DNA of 20,086 nucleotides from a bacterium (GTDB lineage: Bacteria; CSSED10-310; JAJRTK01), in contig JAJRTK010000265.1 in the NCBI GenBank assembly GCA_024278345.1, positions 1-20,086 on the forward strand, given 5' to 3'. Shown piece by piece: positions 7,088 to 13,925 of this stretch (position 1 is its first letter; every line of letters starts with the position of its first letter). The notes beneath the pieces were generated by a model. The model did no database searches. It was given only the letters and a program-made list of their open reading frames with translations, and was not told where the DNA came from. A program made the translations under genes and the position numbers.

Positions 7088-8023
7088 TCATGACGCGCCC
7101 TCTTGTGGAGGCCGGCTTTGGAACTTTCTGAACTCGTTTTCGAGCTTTTGGATCTCCTGCTTGCGCATCCGCTCCAGCTTCGCCGCTTCTGACGCGGTGG
7201 AATGGCCATTCCACCAGAGACCGATACCCACCGGCACGGACAACAAACTGAGAAGAAACAGGGCGAACCTCACGCGGGCTCCCCAAGACCACCGGTTCTT
7301 GTTTTCCCCGAAGAAGAGCCGCAGTTTCTCTTTACCGGAGAGAACCTGCCGCTGGTGTTGGAAAGCCACGGGCCGCTTCTTGTCGTCGATCCGCCGGAGC
7401 AGGTAGGCAAGCACTCGGTCTCCGCTTTGCGCCTCTTCCGAAGGCCGGGATCGCCCTGATTCCCGGTGCTCGATCCACTGAAAATAGGTGAATACGGGAC
7501 CTTGGGACTGAGCGACGACGCCTGGAAGCATGGCGGCGACGCGGGCAATCCAATAGTAGGCTGCGGGCCCGGCCGGCGCACGCTGCGCCTTGTCCTGATA
7601 AAGAGCGTTCAAAAGCATCACCACGGCACGGACAAAATCCTGGGCACGCCGGCCCATGTAGGCACGGGTCAACTGGGAAGACCAGGCGTATCCGGTGGCG
7701 CTGGTCAAGACGAGCATGGACAAGAGCGCAACCGTCCTCGACCACTGATCGATCTTCTGCGTCGCCCGCTTCGCCAAGGCTTTTTCGATGTTTGTCGCAA
7801 TCCCTGAGGCACCTTGAGTCGTCTGGCTCCAGTCGAATTTCAGAATCCAGCTCAAATGCTCGTACCACCCCTGATAATCCTCCATGGAAGCAAAGAGATC
7901 CACTTCGTTGAGCAGGCGTTTCAGGGGTTCCGCCTCCAGCCGCTGCTGATCGGCCTCTTCAAGAAGAGCAGGTGTGAAGAAAAACCCAGAGTCCATACTG
8001 GGCATGTCATGGATCATCGTCAT
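7088..8023 (-). CDS. TssL-like C-terminally anchored inner-membrane protein
   Basis: The ATG at 8023 overlaps the preceding stop as ATGA, so I preferred it to the upstream in-frame ATG at 8062; the protein is then 311 aa. Residues 1-245 are helical and soluble-looking. One strong membrane helix at about 251-271 (VRFALFLLSLLSVPVGIGLWW) is followed by ~40 charged residues with coiled-coil character. A helical cytoplasmic domain followed by a single C-terminal anchor is the architecture of TssL/DotU, though TssL normally ends soon after the anchor. The sequence itself does not show DotU motifs I can name. The assignment rests on architecture and on its place between the TssK-like and GTPase genes. 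The 4-bp overlap suggests translational coupling. Confidence 0.6.
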   Translation of the reverse strand: MTMIHDMPSMDSGFFFTPALLEEADQQRLEAEPLKRLLNEVDLFASMEDYQGWYEHLSWILKFDWSQTTQGASGIATNIEKALAKRATQKIDQWSRTVALLSMLVLTSATGYAWSSQLTRAYMGRRAQDFVRAVVMLLNALYQDKAQRAPAGPAAYYWIARVAAMLPGVVAQSQGPVFTYFQWIEHRESGRSRPSEEAQSGDRVLAYLLRRIDDKKRPVAFQHQRQVLSGKEKLRLFFGENKNRWSWGARVRFALFLLSLLSVPVGIGLWWNGHSTASEAAKLERMRKQEIQKLENEFRKFQSRPPQEGAS

Positions 8024-9204
8024 GGTCGTTCCGTCTCTTCCGGGCGCTCGTTGAACCGCCATTTGGCGGAATCCAAATGTTCAGCCACGATATTGCTCAA
8101 GCGAAAACGATAGAGGGCACCTGGAAAGATCGGGAGATCTCCAAGTTGATAAACCACTCCGTCCCCAGTAGAAGTCCCCTCCACCGAGCGAACATAGGTC
8201 ATTTCACGATTCTGCAAAGAAATGCGCATGGGCGGTTTTGCCGCCTTGGGGAGTTCGAGCTCTAGTGTTCCCGAAGACAGCTTGCGAAGAAACTTAACTG
8301 CCCAATAGTGCCGCTTCCACTGGCACTCCAGATCGCTATCGAGCTTCAGCCTTTGCGGCCCCGCCGTGGTGACGGAGCTTTCGAGCTCCACTTCCAGGAT
8401 CCCCATCAAGCTCAACGGAAGATCGTCGGAGGGCAATCCCATCTCCAAAAAGCTCCGAACATCCGGCAAAGCCTCGGCCACGTGACCACGGTCTTTGGGA
8501 GGCAAGCGAAGCCAGTTCACAAGGTGGAGCCGCCGAAAAAGCTCTCCGATGGCAAGAGAAGGCCACTGGAAGGAAAGTCGGTTGAGCTCTACGGCTAATC
8601 CGATCATGGGCAGAGTAAGCCGTTCCTCCTCCAGCTTCGCGGCAAGGGACTCGATGGCCGCCCGGAGCGGCTCCACCCATTCCCGCCATCGGTGGTCCAG
8701 GGGTTTCAGCGCATCGAGCCGCCGCAACGGAGGTCTCCGTACAAGCTCCAACAGCCCGTCCGCGTCCAGGCGGAAACCACCCAAATCGAGCAGCCCATCT
8801 GGAAGTGGGGCCTCGGAATCGGTTTCAGCCCCGCGGGCCACTACGCGGAGCATCATCTTTTCGGGGCTCCCGGGGACATTGAGTTCTATCCCCAAATCGA
8901 AGCATCCTTCCCCCTCTTCCGGAAGACTGACCTTTTTTGCCAACCGGTCCTCTCCGCGAAGCATCACTGGCTGGCTTCCCGGCGTGACTCCCCGGAGATG
9001 GCTCACCTCGAACTCCAGCGTCATTGCATCGACTCGGCGGACCAGGATGGAGCTCCCTAAATCGAAATCTTCCACTCCGCGGCACCCGCCTTCGGCGATC
9101 TCGGATCGACAGAGCAGAAAACTCTCCAATCCCACAAGGTGCTCAGCCCCAAGCTCCATGCCGGGTTGCCAATTTGGCCAGGTTTGCATCGCTCCGCTTT
9201 CCAT
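8020..9204 (-). CDS. TssK-like baseplate-to-membrane connector (candidate)
   Basis: 394 aa from the ATG at 9204. A TTG six codons upstream (9222) would overlap the previous stop and is the alternative start. The N-terminus has W-Q-P-G-M-E-L-G-A-E-H-L (residues 12-23), matching the TssK opening pattern W-x2-GM-x-L-x3-HF except for Leu in the last place. After it come a beta-rich shell-like region, a central helical part (about 180-230) and a further beta-rich end with no membrane segment. TssK is normally ~440 aa and trimerises to link the baseplate to TssL/TssM; the gene lying directly before the TssL-like gene supports this. Similarity beyond the first 30 residues is not obvious, so the call is tentative. 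Confidence 0.55.
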   Translation of the reverse strand: MESGAMQTWPNWQPGMELGAEHLVGLESFLLCRSEIAEGGCRGVEDFDLGSSILVRRVDAMTLEFEVSHLRGVTPGSQPVMLRGEDRLAKKVSLPEEGEGCFDLGIELNVPGSPEKMMLRVVARGAETDSEAPLPDGLLDLGGFRLDADGLLELVRRPPLRRLDALKPLDHRWREWVEPLRAAIESLAAKLEEERLTLPMIGLAVELNRLSFQWPSLAIGELFRRLHLVNWLRLPPKDRGHVAEALPDVRSFLEMGLPSDDLPLSLMGILEVELESSVTTAGPQRLKLDSDLECQWKRHYWAVKFLRKLSSGTLELELPKAAKPPMRISLQNREMTYVRSVEGTSTGDGVVYQLGDLPIFPGALYRFRLSNIVAEHLDSAKWRFNERPEETERP

Positions 9205-9218
9205 GAATACGCCCAGGT

Positions 9219-10703
9219 TCAAGCCAATACGAAGCCGCGATTCAAGCGCGACAAGACATCATTCAGCCGAATGGTTCCGCCCTCTTTGAGCACGGACCCC
9301 ACGGGCAAGAGCAACCGCCACTGCCGGAGCTCGTCCCGATCCATGTCAGGCCGGTGGACCACCAGGGGCATTGTATCGGAGCTCCCCTTCTCGATCCAGG
9401 GCCATCCCTCTTCCATGACGCCCCAGCTCTCCACGCGAGCGCTGGGAGTCGCCTTCAGCCCTACCAATTCCCATCGCAGAAGATCCAGCATGGCATAGCG
9501 CCAAGCACCGCGGTCCCTGCTCGGTGACCACGGAGAACGCCAATAGTTGGCAATGAACAGGCGCTCCGCCAGATCATGATCCGGCGGCGTGCTTCCTCTC
9601 GCACGGCTGGGCCAAAGAACCCTTTCATGGAACTTGATCCGATCATCCTTACCGTGAATGCCCTTTTCGTACTCGTAGAAGCGTTGCCAGCTTCCCTCCG
9701 GAAGAGCGCTGGCCTGATACCCCCGTTCCGCTGGCAGCATCATTCCCGCCTCAGCCGGTCGGCGCCTCGCCCGAACATCCACCCCGGAATCCTCCAAAGA
9801 CCGGAGATCCCCTGCAAGAGCGGTCGCGACTTTGGAAGCCCAGGAGGGTCCGGGCACTTGGGCCGGCTCCAGGGCAAAAAGGGCGCGATATGCGGCAACG
9901 GGGTCTCCCCCGGTCTCTCTGGACACTTCCAGAAGAAGGAAGGTCGGCTGGCTCTCAGCGCAGGAAAAATCAAGGAGACCGCCCTCCAGAAGAAAGTCCC
10001 GTAGGAAGGGATCATGCTCCAGCCTCCAGAGCACCAGTGCCGTCGGTTCGCCCAAAATCGAGCTCTCCAGCTTGAGTCGTCGGGCGATGAGGTCCCGCAT
10101 CCGAACCAGGTCATCCTCGAAATAAGTGCCCTCCAGATCCCGCCGGGTGGGGGGCAAGAACAATCCGTTGATCCCGCCCAGGGCGCGGGCATGGTCCCCG
10201 AAAAGCCTGTGAACCCGGTCTTCAGTGATATCGATAGGCACGGGATTGAGGAACAACACGTGGCCATCGGCATCCTTGGACTTCTCCACACGGGTGAGGC
10301 TGGTGTCGAAATCCCCCTGGAGGGCCGAGGTCATGTACTCGAAGCGAACCCACCGTCGGTAATAGGGCTCCCGATCCGTCGGAACCCGATCCGGGTTGCA
10401 GTGAAGGCGCACGTAGCGCGCCCGGTGGAAGAAAACCTTCGAATCCATCTGACGAAGCTCCTCCACCGGGGCCGTGCAGAATGCCGGCACCGATTTGTGC
10501 TCGAAGACATGCTCGAAAAAATAGTCCGGATCTTCAGAGGACAAGATCGCCTCGTCACCCCGCATCCGGATGGATGCAGGCGGCCTCTCCGTCAAGTCGA
10601 GTCGTGCGTAGAGTCCCAGATCCGTCAACAAGAATTCCAACTCGTCGTTGGGCGGCCTCTGGAACAAGAGCCAAGCTCGGTATTGCAATGGGGCTCCCTT
10701 CAT
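9219..10703 (-). CDS. Uncharacterised 494-aa protein, candidate baseplate component
   Basis: I do not recognise the family. No signal peptide, membrane segment or enzymatic motif is seen. The N-terminal half is mixed alpha/beta with many Asp/Arg pairs (FYRRWVRFEYM-like stretch, RRDLEGTYFEDD). The C-terminal half has several Trp-rich segments (SWQRFYEYEKG, YWRSPWSPSRDRGAW) and ends in LNDVLSRLNRGFVLA. It does not show the TssF or TssG openings or the ImpA-type N-terminus of TssA. The gene lies between the VgrG-like and TssK-like genes and ends at the very start of the latter, so the products are probably made together. A structural baseplate role is inferred only from that position. The ribosome binding site is weak. 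Confidence 0.7.
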   Translation of the reverse strand: MKGAPLQYRAWLLFQRPPNDELEFLLTDLGLYARLDLTERPPASIRMRGDEAILSSEDPDYFFEHVFEHKSVPAFCTAPVEELRQMDSKVFFHRARYVRLHCNPDRVPTDREPYYRRWVRFEYMTSALQGDFDTSLTRVEKSKDADGHVLFLNPVPIDITEDRVHRLFGDHARALGGINGLFLPPTRRDLEGTYFEDDLVRMRDLIARRLKLESSILGEPTALVLWRLEHDPFLRDFLLEGGLLDFSCAESQPTFLLLEVSRETGGDPVAAYRALFALEPAQVPGPSWASKVATALAGDLRSLEDSGVDVRARRRPAEAGMMLPAERGYQASALPEGSWQRFYEYEKGIHGKDDRIKFHERVLWPSRARGSTPPDHDLAERLFIANYWRSPWSPSRDRGAWRYAMLDLLRWELVGLKATPSARVESWGVMEEGWPWIEKGSSDTMPLVVHRPDMDRDELRQWRLLLPVGSVLKEGGTIRLNDVLSRLNRGFVLA

Positions 10704-10740
10704 TCAAGGCTCGGCAAGCAAAATCATCTCTCCGGCTTTC

Positions 10741-10800
10741 TTTTCGCCTTCAGTTCCGCTCGTATCAGCGGCAATCCGTCCGCTGCTACTCGCCATTTTT
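10741..10800 (-). repeat. Interspersed hairpin repeat, copy C
   Basis: On the minus strand CAGCGG-ACGGATTG-CCGCTG forms a perfect 6-bp stem with the same 8-nt loop as copy A, flanked by GCGAG on one side and CGGAACT then AAAAGAAAG on the other. It occupies most of the 156-bp gap between the VgrG-like gene and the 494-aa gene. Confidence 0.65.
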
Positions 10801-10859
10801 CGCCCCCCTTTTCATCGGTCACCCCAAAGACGAGCCAACCCCACTCCCCATGGAAGCCA

Positions 10860-12605
10860 TCAGTTCAAATTGACCGTCGCGCCGGAAATGCTCGCCTCCC
10901 CAGTGGCCGAGACCGTGGCGTTCCCCGTCGCATCCACCGTGGCATCTCCGCCGGCGGAGATCGTGGCATTCCCCGAGGCGTCCATCTTCGCGTCACCACC
11001 GGCTGAAAGCGTGGCGGCCCCCGAGGCATCGATGGAAGCGTCACCTCCCGCCGACACAGTGACTCCCCCATCACTGCCCAGCGAAAGGTCCCCCGTACTC
11101 GTGACTTGAGTCGAGTCCTTCCCCGTCAGCTTGAATGCCTTGGCGCTCTCCATATCGAACGTATCTTCCCCAAGGATTTTCAAGGCGCCCGTGGCGGTCA
11201 CGGTGGTTTCCTTTTGCACCGAAAGAACCAACGGGCTCTCCACGGTAGCCTCGCCCACCTCTTTGACTAGAATGTCCGCAAATTGCTCGGTCATAAGCGA
11301 CTCGATCCAAACCGACGGCGCCGGATGCTCCGACTCTTCCTCTCGAACGTTGCCCACCACCAGGACCGGCTCGTGAACGCGACCTGACCAACTCAAACAG
11401 ACCTTGGTCTCGGGCTCTGGGACGAAATGGAGTCCCTTCTTTCCATCGGTTCCCACATAGGGGCTTTGGAGCCTTGCCTGAACGCAATCGTAGTCTGCTT
11501 CGAAGCCCTCCAGTTGGACTTTAATCCAAGGCCCGTTGGGTGTCACTTCCGCAACCGTCCCAATGCGAAACCAGGGTCGAAAATTCAGGTCGGCCCTGGG
11601 GCCGGCGACGACTCCGCCTTCGGGAAGCACTTCCATGCGCGTGGACCAGGAAATCCGTGCCTCCGTGGAGGTGGAAGCGGCCCCCTGAGCAAAGCAAAGC
11701 CGATCGGTGACTCGATAGACAAACCGCTGTTTTTCCTTGGTGAAAAGCGGCAGATCCCGACCGGTCCATTCGCTCCAAACGGCGGTGGAAAACTTCCGCT
11801 TCCGTCTCAAGTGTCCTGAAACCGCCACGAGGCCGCACCTGGAAGCGTCCCGCCCCTGGGAAAAGGGCTCCAGCCCAAAAAGAAAGCTCTCGTAACCATG
11901 CTCGGGCTTCGTTTCATCGGACTCCGTAAAATCGATCTCCCGGTTGGAGATATCGTTGAGCTTCTCGTAGGCGGCCTTCGAGCCCCAGGTCACTAGCCAC
12001 TGGCCTGGCGCCTCCTCAACGCTCCCTGTCAGAACCGGAGGTTTTAGCGCTGCATCGGCGCCCAAAACGCCATATTGGTGAAGGATGTGCAGCAGGAACT
12101 CCCAATCCGAAAGACCATCCTGGACCACCGAGGTGAAGTCGCCTGGGGCGAATTCGATCTTCTCCAGCGACCTCTGGACCCAGGTGGGAACGACCGCCAC
12201 GTGCTTGAGCTTCTGAGCGAGTTTCAGCAGGTTCCGTGCATCGTGGTGAACCCGCCAGCGGGGGGTGAAGGGATCTGGGTCCGGGGCCGGAGATGGAGCA
12301 GGCTTGAGGGCAGTACAATGGGCTTCCACCACGAGATGCTCGGCCACGTCTCTGGACCAATATGCACCGATGGCCACGCCTTCGGGTCCAAGGGGCGCCT
12401 CATCCCAGAGGACCTTCAACGTCACCTGCCCTCCCTCGAAGCAGTCCACAAGTGAGGCGAGCCTGGCATCGTCTTGCCGGAGTGACAAGAGAACGCGCCA
12501 GACAACCGGCTGGCTCAGGCCGCGCTCCAGCACGACCTCGGAGGCGTCGAATCTAGCCTCTTCAGAACCGCTGGGGATCTCCACCTGCAGACTCACCGAA
12601 GGCAC
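10860..12605 (-). CDS. vgrG: VgrG-like spike protein
   Basis: 581 aa from a GTG. The N-terminal ~330 residues correspond to the gp27-like part of VgrG and include the typical segment LSDWEFLLHILHQYGV (residues about 170-185). Residues about 343-425 match the gp5-type OB domain: FRIGTVAEV...PNGPWIKVQLEGFE, then P-E-P-E-TKVCLSW, then HEPVLVVGNV. From about 440 the protein becomes a beta-helix-like needle ending in regular 16-residue repeats (AGGDAxxDASGN). VgrG trimers form the tip of T6SS needles and carry effectors. This one is on the short side (usual range ~600-800) and has no C-terminal effector domain, so cargo would have to bind non-covalently. No PAAR tip gene is nearby. The N-terminal half is divergent; the OB and needle parts make the family call safe. 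Confidence 0.85.
   Translation of the reverse strand: MPSVSLQVEIPSGSEEARFDASEVVLERGLSQPVVWRVLLSLRQDDARLASLVDCFEGGQVTLKVLWDEAPLGPEGVAIGAYWSRDVAEHLVVEAHCTALKPAPSPAPDPDPFTPRWRVHHDARNLLKLAQKLKHVAVVPTWVQRSLEKIEFAPGDFTSVVQDGLSDWEFLLHILHQYGVLGADAALKPPVLTGSVEEAPGQWLVTWGSKAAYEKLNDISNREIDFTESDETKPEHGYESFLFGLEPFSQGRDASRCGLVAVSGHLRRKRKFSTAVWSEWTGRDLPLFTKEKQRFVYRVTDRLCFAQGAASTSTEARISWSTRMEVLPEGGVVAGPRADLNFRPWFRIGTVAEVTPNGPWIKVQLEGFEADYDCVQARLQSPYVGTDGKKGLHFVPEPETKVCLSWSGRVHEPVLVVGNVREEESEHPAPSVWIESLMTEQFADILVKEVGEATVESPLVLSVQKETTVTATGALKILGEDTFDMESAKAFKLTGKDSTQVTSTGDLSLGSDGGVTVSAGGDASIDASGAATLSAGGDAKMDASGNATISAGGDATVDATGNATVSATGEASISGATVNLN
10915..11058. repeat. 48-bp in-frame tandem repeats in the VgrG needle
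   Basis: Three head-to-tail 48-bp units (10915-10962, 10963-11010, 11011-11058), each beginning GTGGC on the plus strand, with a degenerate fourth from 11059. They encode 16-residue beta-helix rungs. The period is exactly in frame. Confidence 0.85.
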
Positions 12606-12684
12606 TCCTCTCGAACATCCCAGGGCGCTGCCGACCGCGCCCCCATGGTTCCGGGACTAAGCCGGGTTCAAGGCACGATGCAAT

Positions 12685-12734
12685 CTCCCCCCGGGGCCAC
12701 CATCGTTTCGGGCAGTCCGCCCAACCGGGGGGAG
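12685..12734. other. Perfect 10-bp inverted repeat in the gap upstream of vgrG
   Basis: CTCCCCCCGG (12685-12694) and CCGGGGGGAG (12725-12734) are perfect complements 30 nt apart, with a smaller GGGC/GCCC stem inside. It lies in the 345-bp non-coding gap 12606-12950, downstream of the 298-aa gene and upstream of vgrG. No T-run follows on the minus strand, so it may be a processing or stability element as well as a terminator. The remainder of the gap holds repeat copy A and no supportable gene. Confidence 0.5.
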
Positions 12735-12817
12735 CAGCGGGCATTCCCCACGTCCCCGCAGGCCGGTCCTATCGGGCTTTGAGGGCTGGAAGCCTGGTTC
12801 TGGGGCGATGAAAGGGT

Positions 12818-12885
12818 GAGTGGCGGCGGACGGATTGCCGCCGCCGCGAACGGAACGTCAATCCAAGGAAGAAAGTCGGAACCCT
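12818..12885 (+). repeat. Interspersed hairpin repeat, copy A (best-formed)
   Basis: GGCGGCGG (12822-12829), loop ACGGATTG, CCGCCGCC (12838-12845): a perfect 8-bp stem. A tail CGAACGGAACGTCAATCCAA then GGAAGAAAG follows. It has the same architecture as copies B and C. Confidence 0.7.
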
Positions 12886-12950
12886 AAACCAGCGCCCTTT
12901 ATGGGTTCCACCACCGAAGAACCGAACGGAAGCTCTCTTGCCTGCCCCTC

Positions 12951-13847
12951 CTAGATACAAGGTAGATCGCGATATTGGCCGCTGATAAAGACGAAGGTCG
13001 CCGTCTCGATAGTCCTTGATTCCGCGGCTCTCGTGAAGCCGGTTTCGAATTCGTGGTTCAGGATATCCTGTGGCGTCAGGGCCGCGGGGTCGAGTCTGGC
13101 CGCCTCGGCACCGAGCCCGGAGCAAAGGCCATTCAGTGTGGGTTGGCCCCGGGTCAACATCTGGCCGTACGCCTCCTGTACGAAAACCCGGATCAAGTTA
13201 TCCTTCGTCACCACGATGGGGTCGGGAAAGAATCCCAGGTTGATGTTGAATTCCGGCATGAACCGCTCCGTGCCTTCCTTCGTGACCTGTTCGTTGTTCA
13301 CTTCGACGATTTTTTTGACCCAGGAATTCGTCTGGTTCCTCAGAGAAGAAAAGCGCATGAGGATCTGGTCGCGAGCCGCCAGCCGGGCCCGAAAGCCAAG
13401 GAGATCTTCCCCGCCGTCCCCCAGATCATATTTGTAGTCATCCTGAAAGCCGCTCTGGTTGAGGAAGGAGCCCATGGCGTTCTCCATCTCGGCAGGGAGC
13501 TCCACCTTGTCGGAAACATCCGGGGCGTAGCGGAATTCGATGAGACGGAAACGTTCGCGGCGGGTCATTCCCGGCTCCACCCAGGTCATGTCGATATCGT
13601 CGAATTTATAGGAACGTTGATCGCCCACGATCTGTAAGGTGCCTCGCGGCGTGGGACCGGATTCTCCGATATCCACCGGTTGGAGGCGATACTGGGGATC
13701 CCCGATGTCCAGGAGGTAGATGTAAAAGTTCCCTTGAAACCCCTGGTTCGGTGTCATGCACATGGACAGGAGATAGCCGGTGACATTATTGAAATCGACG
13801 GCTTTCCCCACGTCATTGGTGGGGGTGTAGGTGGCGGTAAGTGGCAT
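12951..13847 (-). CDS. Uncharacterised 298-aa protein, candidate tube (Hcp-position) component
   Basis: The ATG is preceded by GGAGGA (13855-13860) at a good distance, one of the best ribosome binding sites in the window, which fits a highly translated product. The protein is soluble. An N-terminal beta-rich part (GYLLSMCMTP, GNFYIYLLDIG, PRGTLQIVGDQRSYKF) is followed by mixed alpha/beta and a C-terminal beta segment ETATFVFISGQ. No Hcp signature can be pointed to, and at 298 aa it is much longer than Hcp (~160-170). It is called a tube candidate only because it directly follows the candidate sheath gene, as hcp often follows tssC, and precedes vgrG. It could equally be a cap, adaptor or second sheath subunit. 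Confidence 0.7.
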   Translation of the reverse strand: MPLTATYTPTNDVGKAVDFNNVTGYLLSMCMTPNQGFQGNFYIYLLDIGDPQYRLQPVDIGESGPTPRGTLQIVGDQRSYKFDDIDMTWVEPGMTRRERFRLIEFRYAPDVSDKVELPAEMENAMGSFLNQSGFQDDYKYDLGDGGEDLLGFRARLAARDQILMRFSSLRNQTNSWVKKIVEVNNEQVTKEGTERFMPEFNINLGFFPDPIVVTKDNLIRVFVQEAYGQMLTRGQPTLNGLCSGLGAEAARLDPAALTPQDILNHEFETGFTRAAESRTIETATFVFISGQYRDLPCI

Positions 13848-13869
13848 GAGGAGATCCTCCTTGAGCCCA

Positions 13870-13890
13870 GGCGCCCCGCCAGGGGGCGCC
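13870..13890. other. Strong GC hairpin between the 1153-aa and 298-aa genes
   Basis: GGCGCCCC (13870-13877) and GGGGCGCC (13883-13890) are perfect complements around a 5-nt loop. The hairpin sits in the 78-bp gap just upstream of the ribosome binding site of the 298-aa gene. It has no T-run. It could protect the downstream message or partly terminate, giving the two genes different expression levels. Confidence 0.55.
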
Positions 13891-13925
13891 CAGCAATGTG
13901 ATCCTAGAAGCCTCGCCTAGTATTC

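Noticed and set aside
10014-11006. 330-codon plus-strand frame
   Set aside because: Runs antisense across two real genes and repeat copy C; no plausible start signal or recognisable domain.
10915-11058. CRISPR-like array
   Set aside because: The repeats are directly adjacent with no spacers and are in frame within vgrG.
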